Source: Trueperaceae bacterium (GTDB lineage: Bacteria; Deinococcota; Deinococci; Deinococcales; Trueperaceae). Taken from it: a stretch of DNA of 64,000 nt. The stretch spans positions 124,001 through 188,000 of the forward strand of contig JAABTL010000001.1 in assembly GCA_011389865.1 (NCBI GenBank), in the 5' to 3' direction. Both the position numbers and the translations under genes were made by a program. Below are positions 17,933-29,199 of the stretch, piece by piece. A model generated the notes under the pieces. The model saw only the letters and a program-made list of their open reading frames with translations, had not been told where the DNA came from and made no database searches. Position 1 is the first letter of the stretch, and each line of letters begins with the position of its first letter.

Positions 17933-18220
17933 CAGTCCGGGACCTCGTGGGCGGGCGCGCGGTGGTGGCGCGTGGCGGCGGCGGCAGGGCATCGGCGTCG
18001 GCATGACGACACCGGAGCAGGCCTCATGAAGGTGGGCAGAAGGGACCTCCTCGCGGATCCGGCGCCCCGCTTCCGGGGCGGGCAGCATGTCCGGCGCGTG
18101 GTGTGCAGATGGCACGCGGACGTGTCCTGGACGATACCACGGGCCTTCCGAAGGCCCCGGCGGGACATTCGTCCCGGGGTGCCGTGGCGGGCCTCGATGC
18201 GCCGCACCGAGGCGAGGCGA
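17933..18220 (-). other. Leader/promoter region of the ACIII operon, no gene seen
   Basis: This stretch between actA and the tRNA-Ala terminator holds no supported gene. On the minus strand a TATCGT (18131-18136) could be a -10 box about 200 nt before actA, without a convincing -35. Two short inverted repeats lie just upstream of it: a 7-bp arm pair centred near 18148 and a 6-bp pair centred near 18167. They could be operator sites or the ends of small hairpins. Confidence 0.3.
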
Positions 18221-18250
18221 AGGGGTCCGACCGCTTGCGCTCGGACCCCT
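18221..18250 (-). terminator. Terminator hairpin after tRNA-Ala
   Basis: A perfect 10-bp stem (AGGGGTCCGA arms) with a 10-nt loop, followed by TTCGCC on the minus strand, lies 45 bp beyond the tRNA end. An extra direct copy of one arm sits at 18256-18265 and could form an alternative stem. Confidence 0.55.
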
Positions 18251-18294
18251 CGTGCTCGGACCCCTGGTCCGCCCGCGCGCCGTGGCGCGACCCA

Positions 18295-18370
18295 TGGTGG
18301 AGCCTGCCGGACTCGAACCGGCGACCTATCGCTTGCAAAGCGACCGCTCTCCCAACTGAGCTAAGGCCCC
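18295..18370 (-). tRNA. tRNA-Ala (anticodon UGC)
   Basis: Cloverleaf read on the minus strand: acceptor GGGGCCT pairs with AGGCTCC (one G-U), then the D arm TAGCTCAGTTGGGAGAGC, an anticodon loop with TGC, the T arm GGTTCGAATCC, and an encoded CCA. This is tRNA-Ala(UGC). It lies as a single tRNA outside any rRNA operon visible here. Confidence 0.97.
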
Positions 18371-18384
18371 TCGTGACACGCGTC

Positions 18385-18413
18385 AGGTTACGCGCGCCTC
18401 ACAGGGGCGTCAA
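18385..18413 (-). promoter_or_regulatory. Promoter of tRNA-Ala
   Basis: On the minus strand TTGACG, a 17-nt spacer and TAACCT place the start of transcription about 10 nt before the tRNA. The -35 box overlaps the stop codon of the PIN/TRAM gene. Confidence 0.7.
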
Positions 18414-19501
18414 GCCTCGTCGGTCACCGATCCCCGCTGGCGGGTCGGCTCGGCCAATCGGGCGAAGACCATCCGGCCCATCTGGGTCTGGAGGCTGCTC
18501 GTGACGACGACGTCCAGCGTGCTGCCCACACGCCCGGCGGCGCCCTCCACCACGACCATCGTGCCGTCCTCGAGGTAGGCGAGCCCCTGGCCCGGCTCGC
18601 GCCCCTCCTTGGCGATGTCCAGCGAGAGCCGCTCGCCCGGGAGGTGCGGCGCCTTGACGGCGTTGGCGAGCTGGTGGAGGTTGAGCACCCGCACCCCCTG
18701 CAGGCCCGCGACCCGGTGGAGGTTGTAGTCCGTCGTCACCAGGTCGGCGCCGCGGGTGACGCACAGCTTGACGAGCTTGTCGTCGACCGCGGCGGCCGCC
18801 GGGTCGTCGTCGATCACCTCGGTCGGCACGCGCCCCTGGTTGACCAGCCGGTCGAGCATCTCGAGCCCACGGCGGCCACGCCGCCGCTTCAGCGGGTCGT
18901 CGGCGTCCGCGATGCGCTGGAGTTCGTGCAGGACGAACTGCGGCACCAGCAGTCGGCCGTCGAGGAAGTTCGCCTCGGCCACCTCGACCAGGCGGCCGTC
19001 GATGATCGCCGAGGTGTCGACGAGCTTCGGCGTCCCGCGATCGGGCACCGTGCCGATCTGGGTGTCGAAGACGCCCGGCGCCCGTGCCGCCGCGAACAGG
19101 CTGCGGTTGACGACGAGGAACCAGGCGGACGCCGTGACCAGCGTCACGGCGATCAGCAGCGACCACAGCCAGGTGAAGCCGGGCACGACCGCCAGCACGT
19201 TGTTGAGCAGCACCGTGATCAGCAGCCCGACGGTGGCGCCGGTTCCCGCCGCCAGCACGGCCTCGGGCGGCACCGCGGCGGCCCGTTCGAGGAGCCCGTC
19301 GAGCCGCCGCGCGATGGTCGAGCCGCGCCGCAGGCCGCCGAGCAGCCCCAGCAGCGCGCCCAGCGTGGAGAGGTAGAGGAGGTTGTTGGGGCCGACGAGC
19401 CAGCCGAGCCGCAGCATCCACGCCGCCAGCACGATGCCGCCCACGGCGCCGGTCACGCTCAGGCCGATGATCACCCAGCGCCGGAGGCGGCTCCGTCTCA
19501 C
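18410..19501 (-). CDS. PIN/TRAM-domain membrane protein (YacL-like)
   Basis: A 363-residue protein with four N-terminal membrane helices, a PIN nuclease domain and a C-terminal TRAM domain. The PIN domain begins at KLVDTSAIIDGR and has VTTDYNLHRVA as its later acidic motif; together these give the metal-binding Asp set. The TRAM part contains GQGLAYLEDGTMVVVEGA. This is the layout of Bacillus YacL. RNA or DNA cleavage is expected but not proven for the family. The GTG start overlaps the radA stop as GTGA. The order clpC-radA-this gene matches the Bacillus block, without disA. Confidence 0.93.
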   Translation of the reverse strand: MRRSRLRRWVIIGLSVTGAVGGIVLAAWMLRLGWLVGPNNLLYLSTLGALLGLLGGLRRGSTIARRLDGLLERAAAVPPEAVLAAGTGATVGLLITVLLNNVLAVVPGFTWLWSLLIAVTLVTASAWFLVVNRSLFAAARAPGVFDTQIGTVPDRGTPKLVDTSAIIDGRLVEVAEANFLDGRLLVPQFVLHELQRIADADDPLKRRRGRRGLEMLDRLVNQGRVPTEVIDDDPAAAAVDDKLVKLCVTRGADLVTTDYNLHRVAGLQGVRVLNLHQLANAVKAPHLPGERLSLDIAKEGREPGQGLAYLEDGTMVVVEGAAGRVGSTLDVVVTSSLQTQMGRMVFARLAEPTRQRGSVTDEA

Positions 19502-20826
19502 GGTCGGCCCCAGAGCGCCACGAAGGCGCCCGCGACGTCGGGCGCGCCGTGCCAGGTCACCGCGTCCCCGCCGCCCCGCGGCCCCACGACCCGCGGGTGC
19601 CGGGCGCGCTCGGCCTCGGCGGCGCGGCGCGCGCCCTGCGCGACGGAGCGCAGTTCGCCGGCGAGCCCCACCTCGCCGAAGACGGCCGTCCCCTCCGGCA
19701 CCGGCCGGTTGGTCACCGCCGAGGCGACGGCGACGGCGACCGCCAGGTCGGCCCCCGGGTCGGTGAGGCGCATGCCCCCGGCGACGTTGACGAACACGTC
19801 CAGTCCCGCGAGCGGCAGGTCGAGGCGGCGCTCGAGCACCGCCAGCACCAGGTCGACGCGCCGGGCGTCCAGCCCCTGCACGACCCGGCGCGGCGCCGAG
19901 TAGGGGGACGCCGATGCCAGGGCCTGCACCTCGACGAGCAGCGCCCGCTGGCCCTCGAGGGCGGCGACCACGACCGATCCGGGCACGCCGTGTGGGCGCT
20001 CCGCCAGGAACGCGTCGGAGGGGTTCGCCACGGGGCGCAGGCCGTCGTTCGTCATCTCGAAGACGCCGACCTCGCCGGCGGCGCCGAAGCGGTTCTTGAT
20101 CCCGCGCAGCACCCGGAAGCCGGCGGCCGACTCCAGCGCGAGCGTGGCGTCCACGACGTGTTCGACGACCTTCGGTCCGGCGATCGCGCCCTGCTTGGTC
20201 ACGTGGCCGATCAGCACCAGCGCGCTGCCCGAGCCCTTGGCGGCCTGCACCAGCAGGGCGGTGGCGTCGCGGACCTGGGTGAGCGAGCCCGGCGCGGCAC
20301 CCTCCTCGGACGTCAGCGTCTGGATCGAGTCGACGATCACCAGCGCTGGCGCCTCGCTCGCCAGGTAGTCGGCGATCGCGTACGCGTCGGTGCTGCGCAG
20401 CAGCTCGACGTCGCCGCTGACGGCGAGGCGCCCGGCACGCAGCTTGACCTGGGCCGGCGACTCCTCGCCGCACACGACGACGGCCCTGCGGCCCGCGCGG
20501 GCCGCCGCATCGGCCAGCTGCAGCAGCAGCGTCGACTTGCCGATGCCGGGCTCGCCCGCCAGCAGCACGGCCGCGCCCGCCACCCAGCCGCCACCCAGCA
20601 CGCGGTCGACCTCGTCGAGCCCGCTCGGCAATCGGGCGACGCCGAGGTCGCTGAGGTCGCCCAGGCGCACGGGGGTCGGGGTCGGGGTGGACGGTCGCCG
20701 CTCGCCGCTCGCGGGCGCCACTGGCTCCACGCTGCCCCAGGCGCCGCAACGCGGGCAGCGGCCCAGCGGGCCCGGGCTGCGGGCGCCGCAGTCGCTGCAG
20801 GCGTAGACGGTCGTCACCCGCGCCAT
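19498..20826 (-). CDS. radA: DNA repair protein RadA
   Basis: A 442-residue RecA-superfamily ATPase that helps branch migration and processing of recombination intermediates. A four-Cys zinc finger is at residues 10-27 (CSDC and CPRC). Walker A GEPGIGKS lies near residue 91. The RadA-specific KNRFG is near residue 246, and the C-terminal Lon-protease-like domain is present. The ATG at 20826 has GGGAG upstream. A leaderless-type -10 box and a 17-codon ORF precede it, so initiation may be controlled. Confidence 0.96.
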   Translation of the reverse strand: MARVTTVYACSDCGARSPGPLGRCPRCGAWGSVEPVAPASGERRPSTPTPTPVRLGDLSDLGVARLPSGLDEVDRVLGGGWVAGAAVLLAGEPGIGKSTLLLQLADAAARAGRRAVVVCGEESPAQVKLRAGRLAVSGDVELLRSTDAYAIADYLASEAPALVIVDSIQTLTSEEGAAPGSLTQVRDATALLVQAAKGSGSALVLIGHVTKQGAIAGPKVVEHVVDATLALESAAGFRVLRGIKNRFGAAGEVGVFEMTNDGLRPVANPSDAFLAERPHGVPGSVVVAALEGQRALLVEVQALASASPYSAPRRVVQGLDARRVDLVLAVLERRLDLPLAGLDVFVNVAGGMRLTDPGADLAVAVAVASAVTNRPVPEGTAVFGEVGLAGELRSVAQGARRAAEAERARHPRVVGPRGGGDAVTWHGAPDVAGAFVALWGRP

Positions 20827-20867
20827 CGTCGGCTCCCGGGGTCGTGGTCGTGCCGGCCGCGCCTCAT
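20814..20867 (-). CDS. Possible 17-residue leader ORF overlapping radA start
   Basis: Starting from the ATG 7 nt after a TAGACT box, an ORF of 17 codons runs in a different frame across the radA start and ends 12 bases inside radA. If the transcript begins at this ATG, as the promoter layout suggests, ribosomes would load here first. It may be a regulatory leader or chance. No conserved motif; composition is Arg-rich. Confidence 0.3.
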   Translation of the reverse strand: MRRGRHDHDPGSRRWRG

Positions 20868-20874
20868 GGCGCGC

Positions 20875-20880
20875 AGTCTA
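20875..20880 (-). promoter_or_regulatory. -10 box upstream of radA
   Basis: TAGACT on the minus strand, 7 nt before the ATG of a short ORF and about 48 nt before the radA ATG. It has the same sequence as the leaderless boxes of trpS and ispG. Confidence 0.55.
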
Positions 20881-20899
20881 GCGCCGCCGAGCGCGCGCG

Positions 20900-23107
<2,208 letters not shown>

Positions 23108-23177
23108 CGGGCCTCACCGACCCCCGCGGACCCGACGACGGTCGTGGTTCGGCGATGAGGTGCGTCAGGGACGCGCG

Positions 23178-23206
23178 TTGGGCGCAGTACCGGCATGGTG
23201 TATCGT
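23178..23206 (+). promoter_or_regulatory. Promoter upstream of glyQ
   Basis: TTGGGC, a 17-nt spacer and TATCGT. Transcription would begin near 23213, giving an mRNA leader of about 140 nt. Confidence 0.5.
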
Positions 23207-23354
23207 ACGCTGTCGGCGTGAGCGCCGTGTGGGGTCGGCGACACCGTCCCCCACCGCGCGCGTCCGGATCCGGTCGGATCCGACCGGGTCCGCCCCGGCC
23301 CGGTCGCGGGCCTGGCGGGCGAGCCGCCCGATCCTCCCCGAACTAGGAGTCCCC
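23207..23354 (+). other. 5' leader of glyQS
   Basis: A GC-rich untranslated leader with a 16-bp perfect palindrome at 23271-23286 and the ribosome-binding site AGGAG at 23345-23349. A GTG at 23218 and other upstream starts in frame give only low-complexity residues. No T-box or known riboswitch features were recognised. Confidence 0.4.
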
Positions 23355-24259
<905 letters not shown>

Positions 24260-24260
<1 letters not shown>

Positions 24261-26383
24261 TGCCGCGCCTCCTGTTCGAGATCGGGACCGAGGAGCTGCC
24301 CGCCTGGTACGTCGCGCCCGCCGCCGCGGCCCTGGCGGAGGGCCTGACGGCGCGGCTGGCCGAGCTGCGCCTGACGCACGGCGCCGTGCGCAGCTTCGCC
24401 ACCCCGAGGCGGCTCGCGGTGGTGGTCGAGGACGTCGCCCCCCACAGCGAACGTCGGATGGAGGTCCGGCGCGGGCCGGCCGCGGCCGCGGCGTTCGATG
24501 CCGACGGCAAGCCGACGCGGGCCGCCACCGGCTTCGCCGCCTCGGCGGGGGTGCGGCCGGACGACCTCGAGGTCGAGGAGACCCCCAAGGGGCGGTACGT
24601 CGTCGCGCGTCGCGAGGTCGGTGGCGAGGACGCCGCGGAGCTGCTGCCGGAGGCGCTCGCCGCGCTGGTCGCCGGCCTGCCGGCGCCACGCAAGATGCGC
24701 TGGGGCGAGGTCGACACCGCCTTCGTGCGACCGGTCTCATGGCTGACCGCCTTGTGGGACGACAGGGTGCTGCCCGTCAGGGCCGCCGGCCTGGAGGCCG
24801 GCCGCGCCACCCGCGGGCACCGCTTCCTGCACCCCGATCCGGTGGAGCTCGACGACGCTGGCCAGTACGAGGACGCGTTGCTGGCGGCCGACGTCGTCGC
24901 CGATCGGGCCGCGCGCGCCGAGGCCGTGCGGGCCGCGGTCACCGAGGCGGCGGCGTCGGAGGGCGGCCTGGCGGACGCCGCCGAGGCGCTGATCGAGGAG
25001 ATCGTCGACCTCGTCGAGCGGCCCTTCGCGCTGCTCGGCGCGATCGACGAGGCGTTCCTCGAGCTCCCGGACGAGGTGCTGACCACGGTGATGATCCACC
25101 ACCAGCGCTTCGTGCCGGTGCGCGACGCCGAGGGCCGCCTGCTGCCGCGCTTCGTGGCGGTCGCCAACCACCGCGTGCCGGACGAGGCGCTGGTGCGCGG
25201 TGGCTACGAGCGCGTGCTCGCCGGCAGGCTGCACGACGCCCGCTTCTTCTGGCAGGCCGACCGCCGCAAGAGCCTGGCGCAGCACGCCTGGTCGCTCTCG
25301 GGCATCGGGTTCCAGAAGGAACTCGGCAGCATGGCCGACAAGGTGACGCGCGTGGGCGTCGGCGCGTTCGCCGTCGCGGGGCTTCTCGGCGTCCCCGACA
25401 CCGAGAAGCACACGCTCGAACGCGCCCTACCGCTGTTCCGCGCCGACCTCGCGAGCGAGATGGTGGGCGAGCTGCCCGAACTCGAGGGCACGATGGCACG
25501 CGCCTACGCGACGGCCGACGGTCTTCCCGCCGAGGTGGCGGTCGCGCTGGAGGACGGCGTGCTGCCGCGCGGTCCGCACGACCAGTTGCCGGCGACGCGG
25601 GTCGGGGCCGTGCTGGCCGTCAGCGACCGCCTCGACAAGCTGCTCGGCTTCTTCTCGCTGGGCAAGCGGCCGACCGGCTCCGCCGATCCCTTCGCGCTGA
25701 GGCGCGACGCCGTCGCGGTGGCGCGGGTGCTCTCGGCCCAGGGCTGGCGCGTCGCCCTCGACGACCTGGTGGCGGCCGTCGCCGCCGGTTACCAGGGCGG
25801 CCCGGTCGCCGTCGGCCCGCAGACCGTCGACGAGGTCGTCGCCTTCGTGTGGGACCGGGTCGCCGCGCTACTGGCCGAGGAGGGCCTCACCACGCCGACG
25901 GTTCGCGCCGCCGTGCTCGGCAGCCGCGCCGTGATCGGCGCCGCCCGTCGCGGCCACCTGCTGCGGGCCCTGGCCGGGCTGCCCGCCTTCGCGGAGATGC
26001 TCGCCCTCTACAAGCGCGCCGCCAACCTCGCCGAACGCGCCCCCCGGGGCGTCGAGGTCGATCCCAAGCTCTTCGCCGAACCGATCGAGGCGGAGCTCTT
26101 CGCCGCCCTCCCCGCGTCACGCGCCGGGGTGGAGCGGCTGCTCGAGGCCATGCACGTCCAGCTGCCCGCCTGGGACCTCGGGACGGGAGCCACGGGCGGC
26201 ATCGTCGGCCTCGACGCGCTCGCGGCCGAGGTCCTGCAGCTGAAGGCGCCGCTCGACGCCTTCCTCGATGGGGTCATGGTCATGGTCGAGGACGAGGCCG
26301 TGCGGGCGAACCGCTTGGCGCTGCTGGCGGCCGTGGCGGCGACGCCGTGCGCGCTCGGCGCGCTCGAGCATCTCAGCGGCTGA
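24260..26383 (+). CDS. glyS: Glycyl-tRNA synthetase beta subunit
   Basis: A 707-residue partner of GlyQ involved in tRNA recognition. It starts LLFEIGTEELPA, the family hallmark. It contains the HHQRFVPVRD and ARFFWQADRR segments, and ends with the anticodon-binding-like domain (FLDGVMVMVEDEAVRANRL). Translation is probably coupled to glyQ through the shared A of TGATG. A strong hairpin follows the stop. Confidence 0.97.
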
Positions 26384-26393
26384 GGCCGCCGCC

Positions 26394-26427
26394 GCTGCTG
26401 GCGCCGGCCGCCGCCGGCGCCAGCAGC
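26394..26427 (+). terminator. Long GC hairpin after glyS
   Basis: A perfect 15-bp stem with a 4-nt loop begins 10 nt after the glyS stop. There is no U tract. It is likely to terminate or to protect the glyQS mRNA 3' end. Confidence 0.6.
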
Positions 26428-26433
26428 ACGTGT

Positions 26434-26471
26434 GAGACGCCCCGCGGCAGAAGCCTCGGGGCGCTCGTCTC
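26434..26471 (-). terminator. Hairpin after tRNA-Leu
   Basis: Inverted arms of 5 bp plus 6 bp with a 4-nt bulge and a 12-nt loop lie directly beyond the tRNA 3' end on the minus strand. It could also serve glyS from the other strand. Confidence 0.5.
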
Positions 26472-26473
26472 GT

Positions 26474-26560
26474 TGGTGCCGAAGGTGGGACTTGAACCCA
26501 CACGACCTCACGGCCACACGACCCTGAATCGTGCGCGTCTACCAATTCCGCCACTTCGGC
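26474..26560 (-). tRNA. tRNA-Leu (anticodon CAG)
   Basis: Minus-strand cloverleaf of 87 nt including encoded CCA: acceptor GCCGAAG pairs with CTTCGGC. The anticodon stem CACGA/TCGTG encloses TTCAGGG, which has CAG at its centre. A long variable arm (class II) follows, then GGTTCAAGTCC in the T arm. Confidence 0.97.
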
Positions 26561-26615
26561 GTGGCCTCGCTCGCCGCGAACGGCGTCACCGCGTCAGGGG
26601 CACGGCGCGAACGAG

Positions 26616-26645
26616 AGTCTACCCGAGCGGGCGAGGCCGTCGCAA
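26616..26645 (-). promoter_or_regulatory. Promoter of tRNA-Leu
   Basis: On the minus strand TTGCGA, an 18-nt spacer and TAGACT lie about 55 nt before the tRNA. The -10 box has the same TAGACT sequence as several leaderless promoters in the window. Confidence 0.55.
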
Positions 26646-26695
26646 GCCCCTGTACGCGTTCAGCCGGGTTGGCCCGCCCCGCCCATGGGGCGTGG

Positions 26696-27784
26696 TCAGC
26701 CGAGGAAGCGGCCGTCGCGCTGGAACGGCTCGCCGTCGAGCAGCAGCTCGCCGCCCCGCCGGAGGTCGGTGATGAGGTCCCAGTGGATGGCGCTGTGGTT
26801 GCTGCCGCCGCTCTCCGGGTAGCTGCGGCCGAGCGCCAGGTGCACCGTGCCGCCGATCTTCTCGTCGTAGAGGGTGTTGAGGATGGGGCGGGTGATGCGG
26901 TCGTTGGTGCCGATGCCGATCTCGCCGAGGCGGCGGGCCCCGGCGTCGGTGTCGAGCTGCGCGTGCAGCAGGTCCTCGCCCTCGTCGGCGCTCGCCTCGA
27001 CGACGCGTCCCGCCTCGAAGCGGAGCCGCACGCCGCGCACCACCACGCCGCCCACGCTGCTCGGCAGGTCGAACGAGATCACGCCCTCGGCGCTGTCCTC
27101 GATCGGCCCGGTGAACACCTCGCCCGACGGCATGTTCCGCTGGCCGTCGGAGTTGATCCAGGTGCGGCCCCTCACCGAGAGTCGCAGGTCGGTGCCCGGT
27201 CCGCGCAGGCGCACCTCGTACGCCCGCGCCAGGCGCTCGATCAGCCGCGCCTGCAACGACCGCAGCTCCCCCCAGCGCGCGACCGGGTCGTCGTCGAAGA
27301 GGAACATCGCCCCGTAGACGAAGCGTTCGAAGTCGTCCAGGTTCATGCCGGCGTCCTGCGCGGCGGCGTCGGTGGGGTAGAGCGTGCCGACCCAGCGGGT
27401 GCGCGACAGCATCAACTCCTGGACCGGCTGCGACCGCCGGGCGAGGCGCGCCAGTCGGCCCTTGTCGGCGGACTGCAGCGCCCGGGAGTTCGTCGGGGCC
27501 GCCACCCGGATGCGCGCGTCGAGGCGCCGCGCCTCGTCGAGCTCGATCACGGGCTCGGTGTCGTAGTAGCCGTCCGGCGCCAGCTCCAGGACGTCCTCGA
27601 CGAACTGCGGGTAGTCGATCCGGACCAGCGGGCGTCCGCCGGCCCGCAAGACCGCGCGCGTCACCGCCCGCGCCAGCGGCAGCGCCGGCGTCGGCGCCTG
27701 GACCGAGACGAGGTCGCCCGGCCTCACGGCCACGCAGTAGCCCACGAGCAGGTCGGCGTACTTCTCGTGCAGCGGATGCAGCAT
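26696..27784 (-). CDS. M29-family metallo-aminopeptidase
   Basis: A 362-residue aminopeptidase of the thermophilic AmpS/AmpT type, which uses two metal ions. Family motifs are present: MPSGEVFTGP with a metal-ligand Glu, LGEIGIGTN, and GGSNHSAIHWDLITD with the His and Asp ligands. The ATG at 27784 (MLHPLHEKYADLLV) is chosen because a TACCTT box lies 5 nt before it. It is divergent from the pseudouridine synthase. Confidence 0.93.
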   Translation of the reverse strand: MLHPLHEKYADLLVGYCVAVRPGDLVSVQAPTPALPLARAVTRAVLRAGGRPLVRIDYPQFVEDVLELAPDGYYDTEPVIELDEARRLDARIRVAAPTNSRALQSADKGRLARLARRSQPVQELMLSRTRWVGTLYPTDAAAQDAGMNLDDFERFVYGAMFLFDDDPVARWGELRSLQARLIERLARAYEVRLRGPGTDLRLSVRGRTWINSDGQRNMPSGEVFTGPIEDSAEGVISFDLPSSVGGVVVRGVRLRFEAGRVVEASADEGEDLLHAQLDTDAGARRLGEIGIGTNDRITRPILNTLYDEKIGGTVHLALGRSYPESGGSNHSAIHWDLITDLRRGGELLLDGEPFQRDGRFLG

Positions 27785-27789
27785 GCCGG

Positions 27790-27795
27790 AAGGTA
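27790..27795 (-). promoter_or_regulatory. Probable leaderless -10 box of the M29 aminopeptidase gene
   Basis: TACCTT on the minus strand, 5 nt before the ATG. It is the shortest spacing in the set of such boxes and therefore less certain. Confidence 0.4.
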
Positions 27796-27832
27796 CCACG
27801 CGCCCCTCACGCATTCGTGGTGGACTGGAGGG

Positions 27833-28642
27833 GTGAAGGACGACAGCGCACCGCCCACCGTCGAACGGCTCCAGCGCTACCTGGCCCGCGCCGGGGTGGC
27901 CAGCCGGCGCAAGGCCGAGGCGTTGATCGTCGCCGGTCGGGTGAAGGTCGACGGCGAGACCGCTCACCTGGGCCAGAGCGTGGGCGCCGGGGTGCGCGTG
28001 ACCGTCGACGGCGCGCCGGTCGCGCCGGTCGTGCGTCATCGCACCTTCGCCCTGCACAAGCCCGCCGGCGTGGTGGCGACGGCCGCCGACGAGCGCGGCC
28101 GCCGCACGGTGCTCGACCTGCTGCCGCCGCTGCCCGGCCTGCACCCGGTGGGGCGGCTCGATCGCGACTCGGAGGGCCTGCTGCTGCTGACGACCGACGG
28201 CGCGCTCACGCAGCGCCTGACCCACCCCCGCTACGGGCATGCCAAGACCTACCGCGTCTGGTGTCCGGACGGCGCGCTGCCGCGCCCGGCCTGTCGCGCG
28301 CTGGAGGCGGGGGTCGAGCTCGAGGACGGGCCGGCGCGCGCGCTGCGCGCGCGCCCGGCGCCCGGGGGCGCCGTCGTCGTGCTCGGGGACGGCCGCAAGC
28401 GTCAGCTGCGTCGCATGCTGGCGGCGGTGGGCCATCCGGTCGAGCGGCTGCTGCGGACCCACGTGGGTGGGCTGCCGCTCGGCGACCTCGCGGTCGGCGC
28501 CTGGCGGGAGCTGACGGAGGGCGACCTCGCGCGGCTCGGGTATACTCCCTCCACGAGCGCACCCGTGCCGTCCAGCACGGTGCGGCCGCGCTCGGGACCC
28601 AGCCGGAGGCGGCGACCCGCCGGTCGCCCGGAGGAACCATGA
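27833..28642 (+). CDS. Pseudouridine synthase, RsuA/RluB/RluE family
   Basis: A 269-residue enzyme that isomerises uridine in rRNA. An N-terminal S4 RNA-binding domain (RLQRYLARAGVASRRKAEAL) is followed by the catalytic domain with GRLDRDSEGLLLLT, where the Asp is the catalytic residue, then KTYRVW and GRKRQLRRML. Small- or large-subunit target cannot be decided. The GTG at 27833 is preceded by TGGACT at 6 nt, a weak variant of the leaderless box; GGAGG lies too close to act as an SD. The last 35 residues are Ser/Pro/Arg-rich and cover the hpt promoter and leader. Confidence 0.92.
   Translation: MKDDSAPPTVERLQRYLARAGVASRRKAEALIVAGRVKVDGETAHLGQSVGAGVRVTVDGAPVAPVVRHRTFALHKPAGVVATAADERGRRTVLDLLPPLPGLHPVGRLDRDSEGLLLLTTDGALTQRLTHPRYGHAKTYRVWCPDGALPRPACRALEAGVELEDGPARALRARPAPGGAVVVLGDGRKRQLRRMLAAVGHPVERLLRTHVGGLPLGDLAVGAWRELTEGDLARLGYTPSTSAPVPSSTVRPRSGPSRRRRPAGRPEEP
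28541..28546 (+). promoter_or_regulatory. -10 box for hpt inside the pseudouridine synthase gene
   Basis: TATACT is a near-consensus -10 box, 92 nt before the hpt ATG. No good -35 is seen. The leader includes a CCGTGC/GCACGG stem before GGAGG. Confidence 0.5.
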
Positions 28643-29199
28643 ACGAGCCGACCATGAGCGCCTTCGTCGCCGGACCCGGCCCCGTCCAGCTCGGCCAGGA
28701 GGCGATCGCCGCGCGCGTCCGCGAGCTCGGCGCCGCCATCGCGCGCGACCACGCGGGCCAGCCCCTGCACCTCATCTGCGTCCTCAACGGCGCCTTCCTG
28801 TTCATGGCCGACCTGGTCCGGGCCATCGAGGCGCCGCTGACGGTCGACTTCATCTCGGTGTCGAGCTACGGGTCGCGCACCGAGTCGTCGGGCGAGGTGC
28901 GTCTGGTCAAGGACCTCGACCAGTCGCTCAAGGGCAAGAGCGTGGTGCTGGTGGAGGACATCGTCGACACCGGGCTCACGATGCGCTACCTGCTGCAGTA
29001 CCTCGAGGGCCGCGGTCCTCGGTCGGTCAAGGTCGCGGCGCTGCTGAGCAAGCCGTCGCGGCGCGTGGTCGAGGTGCCGGTCGACTACCTCGGCTTCGAG
29101 ATCGAGGACGCGTTCGTCTACGGCTACGGCCTCGACGTCGATCACCTCTACCGCAACTGGCCGTTCGTCACCAGCCTCGCCGGCGAGAGGCCCGCTTGA
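28639..29199 (+). CDS. hpt: Hypoxanthine (hypoxanthine-guanine) phosphoribosyltransferase
   Basis: A 186-residue purine-salvage enzyme joining hypoxanthine or guanine to PRPP. The PRPP loop VVLVEDIVDTGLT is clear. VLNGAFLFMADL near the N-terminus is the second conserved loop, and the C-terminal Asp-rich LGFEIEDAFVYGYGLD fits the family. GGAGG lies 4 nt before the ATG, which also overlaps the upstream stop (ATGA). Confidence 0.96.
   Translation: MNEPTMSAFVAGPGPVQLGQEAIAARVRELGAAIARDHAGQPLHLICVLNGAFLFMADLVRAIEAPLTVDFISVSSYGSRTESSGEVRLVKDLDQSLKGKSVVLVEDIVDTGLTMRYLLQYLEGRGPRSVKVAALLSKPSRRVVEVPVDYLGFEIEDAFVYGYGLDVDHLYRNWPFVTSLAGERPA

Noticed and set aside
17933-18207. Upstream extension or leader peptide of actA
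   Set aside because: The frame is open from about 18207, but residues there are low-complexity and the conserved ActA N-terminus begins at 17932 after a GAGG.
18181-18265. Possible CRISPR or tandem gene remnant near tRNA-Ala
   Set aside because: Only three copies of a 10-bp arm, arranged as a terminator hairpin plus one duplicate.
18295-18370. tRNA-Ala as an integration (att) site
   Set aside because: No integrase, no direct repeat of the tRNA 3' end and no foreign-looking DNA nearby; both sides are housekeeping genes.
23218-23354. Upstream starts for glyQ
   Set aside because: GTG codons at 23218 and beyond extend the frame, but GlyQ begins with the family-standard residues at 23355 after AGGAG.
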